Below, piece after piece: positions 1 to 6,963 of a stretch of 7,074 nt of DNA. This stretch comes from Thermotoga sp. Lineage in GTDB: Bacteria; Thermotogota; Thermotogae; B3-G13. Made by a program: the position numbers and the translations under genes. The notes below the pieces were generated by a model. That model saw only the letters and a program-made list of their open reading frames with translations. It was not told where the DNA came from and made no database searches. The stretch covers positions 1 through 7,074 of the forward strand of contig QNAT01000062.1 of assembly GCA_003641555.1 (NCBI GenBank), written 5' to 3'. Numbering within the stretch: the first letter of the stretch is position 1; each line of letters starts with the position of its first letter.

Positions 1-1418
1 ACGAGTACATCGAAGAGATCCTTATTTCTGCGATACAGTTCTCGATATACTTCGAATAACTGCATATATCTGTCATGCCTCTCGTGATCGGGATAAAATA
101 CATTCGCTATCTTCACCACTTTTTTGCTGATCTCCGTTATTGTCTTCCCATAAGCATATGACATGGCAAATATAGCCGCTCCTAATAATTCAGATTCGTT
201 TACGGAAGGAACCTCGATTTCCCTGCCAAGTATATCGGCCTTTATCTGGTTCCAAAGAGAGTTAGAAGTTTGTCCACCAGTTGTACGCACCTTTTTGATG
301 ATACATCCTTCACCCTCCATCCTGTTCACCACATCGGTTATTGCGAATCCAACCCCTTCCATTATGGATACCAGTAACCTCATTCGATCGACTTCGAGTG
401 TTAGTCCAAAAAAGACACCGCGTGCATTCACATTCCAGTAAGGACTTCTCTCACCATTCAGATAGGGTAAGAAGATAAGATTCGTTGGGCGTTTGACGTC
501 CTCAAGGATATCAGAAGCGCCTTTGAGAAGGTCTTTACAATCGGCTACTTTTGAGCAGAACCAATCCATAGCTTTACCAGTAGTATTCATCACACCACTT
601 ATCTTCCAAAATCCTTTGATGAAGAATGGGGATGTCATAAGGCCATCACAACTTACTTTCTTTTTGGTGCATAAATTTATTCCCTGGGATGTACCACCTC
701 TATCACATAAGTAGCCATCTTCCACCGTTCCAGTCCCCACCAAAGCTGCGGCAAAATCTGGTGCCCCTGCGATCACGCTCACGTTTGAAGGAATACCAAT
801 CTCTTGAGCAGCATCGGGTATTACTCCAGCTATTTCACTACCAGCTGGGATGAAGTCTGCTTCAAAAAAATGTCCTTTTAATCCTATTCTTTGCATAAGA
901 TTGCTTTCACACCAGGGAGGGCGAAAACCGGGTGTATCAAAAGACATGTTAACGATTTTACCTGTCAACTTCATACATATGTAATCATTGGGCTGTAAGA
1001 GATAAGTCTTGTCTTTGAGTCTATTATTTAACCAGATCAGTTTTGCGAGTACAGCAGCAGTTTGCTCATCGACGCCCATCTTTAGAATTGATTTTACCTT
1101 CTTTCCCCCACGAGTATCAAGCCACGTAATGGCTTTGTGAACGATCTGACCATTTTCATTTACTGGAACGATCGTTGGTCCCTGCCCGGTTATACTCAGC
1201 ACAGAGACCCTTTTCTTCAGATCACGAGGTAATCCAGCAATAGCTCTCTTTGTTGCATTCCACCAGGATTCCGGATCGATCTCATAGTAACGGTTTATCA
1301 CACTTCCGGTACATCTCTGTTTTGAAAAACTTAAAAGTTTTCCCTCAGATGTAAATATCGCCACTTTTGTGTTAGTAGTTCCTATATCTATAGCAAGAAA
1401 TAATTCGTCAGATGCCAC
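1..1418 (-). CDS. FGGY-family carbohydrate kinase, C-terminus cut by window edge
   Basis: An ATP-dependent cytoplasmic sugar or polyol kinase that should phosphorylate the imported substrate. 472 residues are present with no stop before the edge. FGGY kinases are usually about 490-510 residues, so only a short tail is missing. Visible motifs: phosphate-1 loop DIGTTNTK (11-18), TGQG (77-80), WLDTR (99-103), PNDYICMKLTG (143-153), likely catalytic base Asp221 in GAPDFAAA, phosphate-2 loop GGTSQG (241-246), the FGGY signature region FLPYLNGERSP to RGVFFGL (316-339), and the adenosine-site GGQTSNS (381-387). The start is GTG at 1418-1416. It is preceded by GGTGA, 4 bases upstream and formed by the regulator's last codons, and by AGGAG 14 bases upstream. 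The overall look is xylulokinase-like, but APD replaces the usual GGGDN around the catalytic Asp, so I assign no substrate. An LsrK-like role is conceivable from the aldolase neighbour. Family is confident; substrate is unknown. Confidence 0.93.
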   Translation of the reverse strand, partial: MASDELFLAIDIGTTNTKVAIFTSEGKLLSFSKQRCTGSVINRYYEIDPESWWNATKRAIAGLPRDLKKRVSVLSITGQGPTIVPVNENGQIVHKAITWLDTRGGKKVKSILKMGVDEQTAAVLAKLIWLNNRLKDKTYLLQPNDYICMKLTGKIVNMSFDTPGFRPPWCESNLMQRIGLKGHFFEADFIPAGSEIAGVIPDAAQEIGIPSNVSVIAGAPDFAAALVGTGTVEDGYLCDRGGTSQGINLCTKKKVSCDGLMTSPFFIKGFWKISGVMNTTGKAMDWFCSKVADCKDLLKGASDILEDVKRPTNLIFLPYLNGERSPYWNVNARGVFFGLTLEVDRMRLLVSIMEGVGFAITDVVNRMEGEGCIIKKVRTTGGQTSNSLWNQIKADILGREIEVPSVNESELLGAAIFAMSYAYGKTITEISKKVVKIANVFYPDHERHDRYMQLFEVYRELYRRNKDLFDVL

Positions 1419-1422
1419 AACT

Positions 1423-1437
1423 TCACCTTCTTCTCCT
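1423..1437 (-). promoter_or_regulatory. Ribosome binding region of the kinase, inside the regulator's 3' end
   Basis: Read on the minus strand, AGGAG (1437-1433) and GGTGA (1427-1423) lie within the last codons and stop of the regulator gene, 14 and 4 bases before GTG 1418. The SD overlaps the upstream stop codon, which favours translational coupling. It also selects GTG as the start, because no in-frame ATG lies near the conserved DIGTTNTK motif. Confidence 0.6.
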
Positions 1438-2259
1438 GTAATTGAGAATTCCCTCAAAATCTTTATATGCCTTTTGAAATCTGTCTTTTCCCATTTCGAG
1501 AAGCTTGAGAAACAGCATGTCGATTATGAATAATTGAATATAGCGAGTGAGAATACCACCCTCGGGTAAGACTCTCGTCCTGGCATAGGTAGGAAGCAGG
1601 ATATCTGACTCTTTGGCTATGCTAGAATCGGGAGGGGCTATCCCAATTATATTTGCACCAGCATTCCGCGCATAGGAAATAGAATCCAACAAATCTCTGG
1701 ATGAATGACTGCTGGATATAGCGATAACACAGGTCTTACTATCCGCATAAGATGCTGAAATATTTTGCAAGTATGGATTATCGAAGAAATTCACCTGAAA
1801 ACCAATATGTTTGAGCTTCAAGAATAGATCGTATCCAGCAACCCCATCAAATCCAAACGCCATTATCTCAACAACATCAGACTTAAGCAAACTTTCACAG
1901 CATTTTTGTATATCATCGGCAGAAACCGATGAAAGAACAGGTTTAAGGTTATCTACGGTAAAACTAAAAAGATTTTTTGATATACGAGAAATCTTTTCTA
2001 AATCCAGGCTCATGGACTCTACTAATTCGAGTTCCTGAGCGAGAGATATCTTCAAACTCTTAAATCCTGAAAATCCAAGCTTCTTACAGAAATCGACAAC
2101 TGTAGATGCTGCGGTATCAGTTTTACCCGCAAGATCTTTGATACTCATGTTTATCACTTTTCTCGGCCGTTTCATAATATAATTAGCGAGCCTCGTTTGT
2201 GCTGGTTTTAAGTACGGAAGAATATCTTTTAACTCCTGAAAAAAACTATGCTTACTCAT
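1423..2259 (-). CDS. RpiR/MurR-family transcriptional regulator (HTH + SIS domain)
   Basis: A cytoplasmic DNA-binding regulator, 278 residues, close to the family's usual length of about 280. The N-terminal HTH_6 domain spans roughly 1-77, with the helix-turn-helix at about 38-70 (MSIKDLAGKT to VVDFCKKLGFSGFKSLK). A linker at about 80-110 leads to a SIS domain (about 125-250). There, AISSSHSSRDLLD (180-192) is the phosphosugar-binding loop and GANIIGIAPP (201-210) the following strand. RpiR proteins generally bind phosphorylated sugars or sugar acids. The ligand here is probably a product of the adjacent kinase or a substrate of the aldolase, and it likely controls this operon (inference). 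An in-frame ATG at 2283 would add 8 residues but has no SD. ATG 2259 has AGGAG 11 bases upstream and fits the usual N-terminus, so I prefer it. It overlaps the permease stop by 8 bases. Oddities: Asp56 sits where recognition helices of this family usually carry Arg (TVVRF), and His replaces the usual Gly in the SIS loop. Confidence 0.9.
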   Translation of the reverse strand: MSKHSFFQELKDILPYLKPAQTRLANYIMKRPRKVINMSIKDLAGKTDTAASTVVDFCKKLGFSGFKSLKISLAQELELVESMSLDLEKISRISKNLFSFTVDNLKPVLSSVSADDIQKCCESLLKSDVVEIMAFGFDGVAGYDLFLKLKHIGFQVNFFDNPYLQNISASYADSKTCVIAISSSHSSRDLLDSISYARNAGANIIGIAPPDSSIAKESDILLPTYARTRVLPEGGILTRYIQLFIIDMLFLKLLEMGKDRFQKAYKDFEGILNYRRRR

Positions 2260-3139
2260 AAGTTTTCTTACTCCTGATCGCATAAACTGTCATCGCTATA
2301 AGTGTTATAACAAACGGTATTGTCAACAACAGTTTAGGTGATATATCTGTAAGTGCTTGCAACATATTTGAAAATGCAGATGAAGCGCCGAAGATCAGCG
2401 ATGCTATGAAAACCCCAAAGGGATTTCCCTGGCCTAAGACGACTGCAACGAGTGCGATCCAACCTCTTCCATTGGTCATTCCGCCCACAAATATTTTCAA
2501 TGGTAGGGATAGTGCCACTCCTCCCAGCCCAGCAAACAAACCACTCAAAACGAAGGCAAGGAATCTGTGCTTGTAAACGGATATCCCAACACTAATGGCA
2601 GTCCTGGGGTCCTTACCCACCGCTCTGAGATGGTAACCGTATGGAGTATGAAAGATCACGAGATAACAAATGATCGTCAGAATAATCGCAGAATAGTCCA
2701 GGGCATTATATCCACTCAATATCTTTCCTAAAAAAGGAATATCCTTTACAAACGGTATTTGAATATTACTTAGTTTTGGTGCATTTAAAAAGAGCAGTGT
2801 TCCTTTGGATTTGCATAGAGAAACACCCAAAAATACAGTCAAACCATTGGCAAAAAGATTTGTTGCAAGACCAACAACGAAAACGTTGGCACGAAGGCTG
2901 AGACTAAAATATGCCATTATTGCGGCAAGTGTTGTGGATAAACACAATCCTGCGAGTATCCCTATCAACAGACTGGAAGTGGCATTTGCAACAAATATTG
3001 AGGTAAATGCCGATGCCAACATCATTCCTTCTAATCCGATATTCAACATCCCGCTGAGATCGGTAAACATACCTCCAAGAGCAGCCAGAAGGATCGGAGT
3101 TGTCATCACCAACGTGGTGTGGATGAAGTTACTGATCAT
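2252..3139 (-). CDS. ABC transporter permease 2, nucleoside/simple-sugar type (BPD_transp_2, NupQ-like)
   Basis: An inner-membrane permease of 295 residues, the shorter of the two pore subunits. It is hydrophobic throughout, with roughly eight to nine membrane segments. Family hallmarks: NIGLEGMMLASAF after the first segment, the cytoplasmic coupling region GYHLRAVGKDPRTAISVGISV followed by LSGLFAGLGG, then GRGWIALVAVVLGQGNPFGV. It pairs with permease 1 and the double ATPase to form the translocation channel, as in BMP-dependent nucleoside importers (NupP/NupQ type). Its ATG overlaps the permease 1 stop as ATGA and has AAAGGA 5 bases upstream, so the start is well supported. Its last codons overlap the regulator start. 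The family is clear. The transported solute cannot be read from the sequence, because this family handles both nucleosides and sugars. Confidence 0.94.
   Translation of the reverse strand: MISNFIHTTLVMTTPILLAALGGMFTDLSGMLNIGLEGMMLASAFTSIFVANATSSLLIGILAGLCLSTTLAAIMAYFSLSLRANVFVVGLATNLFANGLTVFLGVSLCKSKGTLLFLNAPKLSNIQIPFVKDIPFLGKILSGYNALDYSAIILTIICYLVIFHTPYGYHLRAVGKDPRTAISVGISVYKHRFLAFVLSGLFAGLGGVALSLPLKIFVGGMTNGRGWIALVAVVLGQGNPFGVFIASLIFGASSAFSNMLQALTDISPKLLLTIPFVITLIAMTVYAIRSKKTYE
2271..2275 (-). promoter_or_regulatory. Shine-Dalgarno selecting the regulator start
   Basis: AGGAG on the minus strand lies 11 bases before ATG 2259, inside the end of the permease 2 reading frame. It falls downstream of the alternative ATG at 2283, so it can only serve the inner start. 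The spacing is somewhat long, hence moderate confidence. Confidence 0.5.
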
Positions 3140-4173
3140 GTCTGTCCTTTCTCCATTCTCTTCTTTTTCAGGAAGAATAGTAGTCCTTCGGCTGTAACGA
3201 GATAGAATACCGCTGCCTGTATTATGCGTGCGACCTCAGGGGTTACATCGGAGAAAAGTGCGCTCACATTGGCACCGCTCTGAAGAAAAGCGAAGAAAAT
3301 CGCTGCAGGGATAACGAGCAAGGGATTATTTCTCGCTATCAATGCCACTGCAATACCATTCCAACCATAACCCGCGGAGTATCCCCTGATCATACGCCCA
3401 TGAATTCCAAGTATATCTATCATGCCTGCCAGTCCGGCAATACCTCCACTGAAAAACATTGCCATTATCACCACTTTTTTCACAGGAATGCCAGCATATT
3501 TAGCGAATCGAAAATTCTTGCCAGTAATTCTAACTTCATAGCCGAATTTATTCCTTTTCATAATAATGGAGAAAAGTATTATTATTGCTAATACAATGAA
3601 TATTCCGATATGTAAATCTGAGGGGAGAAGGATCTTCGGTAAAACGAATTTCTTATTGAAATATGGAGAAGCTGCTAATCCCGCAGCGGGGTCCTTGAAA
3701 GGCCCTTCAAGGAAAAAGTCAACGATGTAGATCAGCGTATAACTTACGAGTAAAGAAGATATGAGTTCATCAACGTTCCACTTCGATTTCAGATAACCGG
3801 AGATCGCTGCAATGCCTCCTCCTGCTGCGAATGAAACGGCAAGCACTACTATTATCGCTATTATGGGAGGCACAGCATTCAACTCATACGCCACATAAGT
3901 ACCACATAATGCTCCAAAATACACCTGGCCTTCGAGACCCAAATTAAAGGCCGATGCCGAAAATGCTATACTTGTAGCAAGGCCTGTTAACATCAATGGG
4001 ATCGAAGCAGCCAACATGTTTCCAAAGAAATAAGCACTGCTGAATGGACCAGTAAAAAAGTACTTGATAGCGATCCCTGGTTCTTTACTCGTAAGGGTTA
4101 TTGCCAGGACTCCGATCATCAAGGCAATGATTATGGTTATCAATACTCTCATCGATTCTTCCAGTTTTTTCAT
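3136..4173 (-). CDS. ABC transporter permease 1, nucleoside/simple-sugar type (BPD_transp_2, NupP-like)
   Basis: An inner-membrane permease of 345 residues, the longer subunit typical of the NupP position. A short basic N-terminus (MKKLEESMR) precedes a first hydrophobic segment, with about eight to ten segments overall. Hallmarks: FNLGLEGQVYFGALCG, the coupling loop GYEVRITGKNFRFAKYAGIPVKK followed by SGGIAGLAG, and GWNGIAVALIARNNPLL. A polar periplasmic insert (EGPFKDPAAGLAASPYF) lies mid-protein. The start ATG 4173 has only weak SD-like purines (AAGAG) upstream. ATG 4152, seven codons in, has GGAAGA close by and is a possible alternative. The gene begins 51 bases after the ATPase stop and its stop overlaps the permease 2 start, which is strong evidence for coupled, stoichiometric expression of the two permeases. 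Confidence 0.93.
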   Translation of the reverse strand: MKKLEESMRVLITIIIALMIGVLAITLTSKEPGIAIKYFFTGPFSSAYFFGNMLAASIPLMLTGLATSIAFSASAFNLGLEGQVYFGALCGTYVAYELNAVPPIIAIIVVLAVSFAAGGGIAAISGYLKSKWNVDELISSLLVSYTLIYIVDFFLEGPFKDPAAGLAASPYFNKKFVLPKILLPSDLHIGIFIVLAIIILFSIIMKRNKFGYEVRITGKNFRFAKYAGIPVKKVVIMAMFFSGGIAGLAGMIDILGIHGRMIRGYSAGYGWNGIAVALIARNNPLLVIPAAIFFAFLQSGANVSALFSDVTPEVARIIQAAVFYLVTAEGLLFFLKKKRMEKGQT

Positions 4174-4224
4174 ATACGATCACGCTCTTAATCTGGTATG
4201 ACTATCTATACTCATTTTACTCTT

Positions 4225-5805
4225 TTACAACGTGGTTGATTTTTCTCTACGCAGTGTTTTAAGATGTAAGCCCATCATATATTCACCTATTACCGCCTTT
4301 GTCAACACTGCCGTATTATTAAAATCAGCAACTATTTCTCCTTCGTAGATCACGAGTATCCTATCAGAAAGATCTAATATTTCGTCAAGATTACTCGATA
4401 TCAACAAGATCGCTTTTCGATTAATCTTCATCTCCATAAGGCGATCATAAACGAATTTAGTCGATCTGATATCGAGCCCCCAGGTTGGTTCGCATATTAT
4501 TAAAACTTTTGGGTTTGATGAAAACTCCCTCGCAATTATTATTTTTTGTATATTGCCTCCTGACAGCATACCAATGGTAGAATATATGGAGGAAGTCCTT
4601 ACATCATATTCTTTTACCAGTGTTCCTGCCATTCTTCTGGCTGCACTTATATCTATCCAACTTCGATTCGATAACACTGGTTTATAATATCTATCAGCAA
4701 TTATGTTTTCTACTATACTCGACGTAGGGCAAGAACCTTCTCCTATACGATCATCAGGAATATATGCCATTCCATTTTCTCTATGAACCCGAATCGAAGA
4801 AGAGGTAACATCTTTTCCATCTATAAATACACTCCCACTCGAAGCCTTTCTGATTCCAAACAGAGCTTCTACCAACTCTTTTTGTCCATTACCAGCAACA
4901 CCGGCTATTCCAAGTATCTCACCTGCTTTGACATCAAAAGAGATTCCTCTGACTTCTTCTACAAGACCTCTTCTATCTTTAACATGTAAATCCCGGACAT
5001 GGAGTATCGCTCTTTTTGGCATGGATAAGCCTTTGCTGGTTTTGATCTCCAGTGGGATCTCTTCTCCTACCATCGCATAGGCTATTTCCTTTTCATTCAA
5101 TTCTTCAGTCTTTCCAGTTTGTACAGTCTTTCCCTTTCTTAGAACGGTTATTTCATCAGATATTTCCATGACTTCTTTTAATTTGTGACTTATAAATATT
5201 ATCGTTTTACCCTGTGCCTTTAATCTACGTACAGCATTGAACAGATCTGTAATCTCCTGTTCGGTGAGTACAGATGTCGGTTCGTCGAGTACTATTATAT
5301 CGGCACCTCTATACAGCAGTTTCAGTATTTCGACCTTCTGCCTCTGTCCCATAGAAAGTTCACGAACTTTAAGAGAAGGTTCTATCATCAAACCACTATC
5401 TTTTGAAAGTCGTTTCACAGCGAGTATTACATCACGCAATGAAATAAAGCCAAACTTTCTGGTAATTTCAACTCCAAGTACAACATTTTCTGCCACTGTG
5501 AAGTCATCTATGAGTCTGAAATGTTGATGTACCATACCAATACCCAATGAGAAGGAGTGACGCGGATTTCTTATATCGACCTTATCACCATTTAACCATA
5601 TTTCACCTGCATCCTTTTTTTCTATCCCGCACAATATCTTCATCAACGTTGTCTTACCTGCCCCGTTTTCTCCAACCAGGGCATGGATTGTACCTTGCTT
5701 AACTCTGATCTCGGCATCATTGAGAGCCAGCACATCGTTTACTTCATACCTTTTACGAATCTTTAACATCTCAAGTATATATTTACTCGTTGCAATAACC
5801 CCCAT
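4225..5805 (-). CDS. ABC transporter ATP-binding protein with two fused nucleotide-binding domains (BMP/sugar class)
   Basis: A cytoplasmic energy-coupling subunit, 526 residues, the usual length for the RbsA/MglA/NupO architecture. NBD1 is complete: Walker A GENGAGKT (45-52), Q-loop Gln94, signature LSMGQ (150-154), Walker B IIVLDEP (170-176) with Glu175, H-loop His207. NBD2 (about 265-515) has a degenerate Walker A, GVAGNGQKE (302-310), with no GK(S/T). It keeps a good signature, LSGGNIQK (414-421), and a Walker B-like VLIICEPTWGLD (434-445). The H-loop His is replaced in ISSNLDE. This degeneracy of NBD2 is normal in the class, so one active ATPase site per dimer is expected. ATG 5805 has no recognisable SD. 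However, the family's N-terminal strand (ILEMLKIRKRY) begins only 9 residues in, and no better in-frame start precedes it. A hairpin and a small ORF lie immediately upstream. Confidence 0.95.
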   Translation of the reverse strand: MGVIATSKYILEMLKIRKRYEVNDVLALNDAEIRVKQGTIHALVGENGAGKTTLMKILCGIEKKDAGEIWLNGDKVDIRNPRHSFSLGIGMVHQHFRLIDDFTVAENVVLGVEITRKFGFISLRDVILAVKRLSKDSGLMIEPSLKVRELSMGQRQKVEILKLLYRGADIIVLDEPTSVLTEQEITDLFNAVRRLKAQGKTIIFISHKLKEVMEISDEITVLRKGKTVQTGKTEELNEKEIAYAMVGEEIPLEIKTSKGLSMPKRAILHVRDLHVKDRRGLVEEVRGISFDVKAGEILGIAGVAGNGQKELVEALFGIRKASSGSVFIDGKDVTSSSIRVHRENGMAYIPDDRIGEGSCPTSSIVENIIADRYYKPVLSNRSWIDISAARRMAGTLVKEYDVRTSSIYSTIGMLSGGNIQKIIIAREFSSNPKVLIICEPTWGLDIRSTKFVYDRLMEMKINRKAILLISSNLDEILDLSDRILVIYEGEIVADFNNTAVLTKAVIGEYMMGLHLKTLRREKSTTL

Positions 5806-5842
5806 TTATAGAAACAGAAATGATGTAGAGGTAATCTTGCAT
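5783..5842 (-). CDS. Possible 19-residue leader ORF overlapping the ATPase gene start
   Basis: ATG at 5842-5840 preceded by AGAGGT, with 6 bases between GAGGT and ATG, opens a frame encoding MQDYLYIISVSINGGYCNE and ending in TAA at 5785-5783. It overlaps the first codons of the ATPase gene in a different frame. It has a far better SD than the ATPase gene itself. It may be translated so that ribosomes terminating at 5783 reinitiate close by, or it may open the hairpin that encloses its SD. No homolog is recognised, and the ORF could be chance. The start context is the only positive evidence. Confidence 0.3.
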   Translation of the reverse strand: MQDYLYIISVSINGGYCNE

Positions 5843-5858
5843 GATATTACCTCTACAT
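5823..5858 (-). promoter_or_regulatory. 13-bp perfect inverted repeat between binding-protein and ATPase genes
   Basis: The arms 5823-5835 and 5846-5858 are exact reverse complements, separated by 10 bases. In the minus-strand transcript the upstream arm reads AUGUAGAGGUAAU and contains the SD-like GAGGU. The loop carries AUG 5842. The stem is not GC-rich and is not followed by a run of U, so a classical rho-independent terminator is unlikely. Stem-loops at this position often stabilise upstream mRNA or reduce readthrough, giving more binding protein than membrane components. An alternative role is masking the leader SD. Confidence 0.6.
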
Positions 5859-5884
5859 TGTCAAACTATCTCATGTTCGCTTCT

Positions 5885-6886
5885 TCACTTCTTTAATAGT
5901 GGGTTTATCTTTCCATCCTTGAGGTCATTGAAGACAGTAAGCATTTTTTCTCTGATAGCCTCTGGAACGAATTTGATATAGTTCGGATCGTTGAAGGTAA
6001 AATCTATGACACCTTCTTTTATACCCCAGCGTTCCCATGTACCAAAGGGAAGTTTACCTTTGTAGGCGCGCACAAGCACGTTTTTTATTGCAAGATCCGC
6101 ATGTTTTAGAGTACAGGCAAGGATCGCACCTGGTGCAAAATGAATCGTGTTAGAATCCACCCCTATTATGTATTTATGCATCTCCGTTGCCTTTTGGATT
6201 GCACCTACACCCGTACCCCCAGCAATTGTGAGAATGATGTCAACACCTTCTTCAAACTGTGCTTGAGCCAGCTCTTTACCTTTGTTTGGATCAGCCCATG
6301 TACCCGCAGAGGAGAAAACTACCTTGATATTTGGGTCTACAGCCTTTGCACCATTTTCGTAGGCAGGTTTCATTCGATCCATCATAGCTGGATAGATATC
6401 ACCTGCTAAAAGCCCTATCTTTAAATCACTATTTGCATAAGGCATGTTGCTCCTGGTAACCAATCCAGCGAAGTATCCAGCTAAATAACACATCTCCTCA
6501 TCTTTGAACCCAATAGAATATACGTTCGGTAATTTGTGATAAACAATACCATCGAGAAGGGCAAATTTTTGCTTTGGGAACATCTTTGCGATCTTTTCAA
6601 CGCTCCTCGGCATCCCTTCGGTAAAGGTAACGATAAGGTCGTATTTCCCGGTTGCTGCAAGACTGAGCAAGTTAGGTTCCCATTTTGCCGGGTTATACCC
6701 TCCTTCGACTACCTTCAATCGCAATCCCGTTTCGCTCGCAGCTGCCTCAGCACCACTCACCATCATTTCGTAGATCGGATTGCCTCCGACTTCTCCTGTT
6801 ATCATCAGTGCCGCTGAATATCCAAAACTCAGCGACGCTGCGAAAATCATAACCCCAAACAACACGAACAACCTTCTGATCTTCAT
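5885..6886 (-). CDS. BMP/PnrA-family periplasmic substrate-binding protein
   Basis: A secreted solute receptor of the ABC importer, 333 residues, typical for the family. Residues 1-22 form a signal peptide (MKIRR, a hydrophobic core, then AASLSFG), with the mature protein beginning near YSAALMITG. No lipobox Cys is present, so it should be free in the periplasm. The periplasmic-binding fold shows KYDLIVTF (81-88), FALLDG (108-113), NVYSIGFKDEEMCYLAGYFAG (121-141), LKIGLLAGDIYP (155-166), GVDIILTIAGGTGVGAI (214-230) and IGVDSN (241-246), all in BMP order. The usual N-terminal D-x-SFN nucleoside motif is absent; GEVGGNPIYE stands there instead, so the ligand may not be a purine nucleoside. AGGAGGTG at 6899-6892 places the start at ATG 6886. 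A GTG at 6892 would begin inside the SD itself. It is followed by the transporter genes. Confidence 0.93.
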   Translation of the reverse strand: MKIRRLFVLFGVMIFAASLSFGYSAALMITGEVGGNPIYEMMVSGAEAAASETGLRLKVVEGGYNPAKWEPNLLSLAATGKYDLIVTFTEGMPRSVEKIAKMFPKQKFALLDGIVYHKLPNVYSIGFKDEEMCYLAGYFAGLVTRSNMPYANSDLKIGLLAGDIYPAMMDRMKPAYENGAKAVDPNIKVVFSSAGTWADPNKGKELAQAQFEEGVDIILTIAGGTGVGAIQKATEMHKYIIGVDSNTIHFAPGAILACTLKHADLAIKNVLVRAYKGKLPFGTWERWGIKEGVIDFTFNDPNYIKFVPEAIREKMLTVFNDLKDGKINPLLKK

Positions 6887-6891
6887 ACTCA

Positions 6892-6899
6892 CACCTCCT
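6892..6899 (-). promoter_or_regulatory. Strong Shine-Dalgarno for the binding-protein gene
   Basis: AGGAGGTG on the minus strand is 5 bases before ATG 6886. It is the best SD in the window, which fits the high expression expected of a binding protein. It rules out the in-frame GTG at 6892, whose bases are part of the SD. Confidence 0.85.
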
Positions 6900-6907
6900 G
6901 TGTAAAG

Positions 6908-6913
6908 ATTATA
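6908..6913 (-). promoter_or_regulatory. Possible -10 element of an internal promoter before the binding-protein gene
   Basis: The minus strand reads TATAAT exactly, 21 bases before ATG 6886. At 16-18 base spacing no TTGACA-like -35 is visible; TTGAGT lies upstream but 23 bases away. If used, the transcript would begin just ahead of the SD. The match could be chance in AT-rich DNA. Confidence 0.25.
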
Positions 6914-6963
6914 ACTCTAAAAGGCACAATTTATTTACTCAACATGGTTTTCCCCTGCACCTC

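Noticed and set aside
163..714. Plus-strand open frames opposite the kinase (163-441 and 493-714)
   Set aside because: They are antisense to conserved kinase motifs and have no domain-like composition, so they are shadows. The same holds for plus-strand frames at 1811-2038, 2805-3197, 3400-3591, 4783-4989, 5237-5527, 6140-6409 and 6536-6817.
1..1418. Naming the kinase LsrK and the operon an AI-2 system
   Set aside because: Only the aldolase C-terminus suggests this. The transporter family is different and no LsrR, LsrB or LsrG is visible, so the label would over-reach.
4180..4215. 11-codon minus-strand frame (ATG 4215) before permease 1
   Set aside because: Only weak SD-like purines precede it, and it ends in-frame before ATG 4173. 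There is nothing to separate it from chance.
4225..5260. Degenerate second nucleotide-binding domain of the ATPase as a sign of decay
   Set aside because: Loss of the Walker A Lys and H-loop His in NBD2 is seen in many RbsA/MglA-type ATPases, and the frame is otherwise intact.
5859..5864. Exact TTGACA on the minus strand before the ATPase gene
   Set aside because: No -10-like hexamer occurs at 16-18 bases. The nearest AT-rich hexamers are at 9-12 or 20 bases, so I do not call a promoter.
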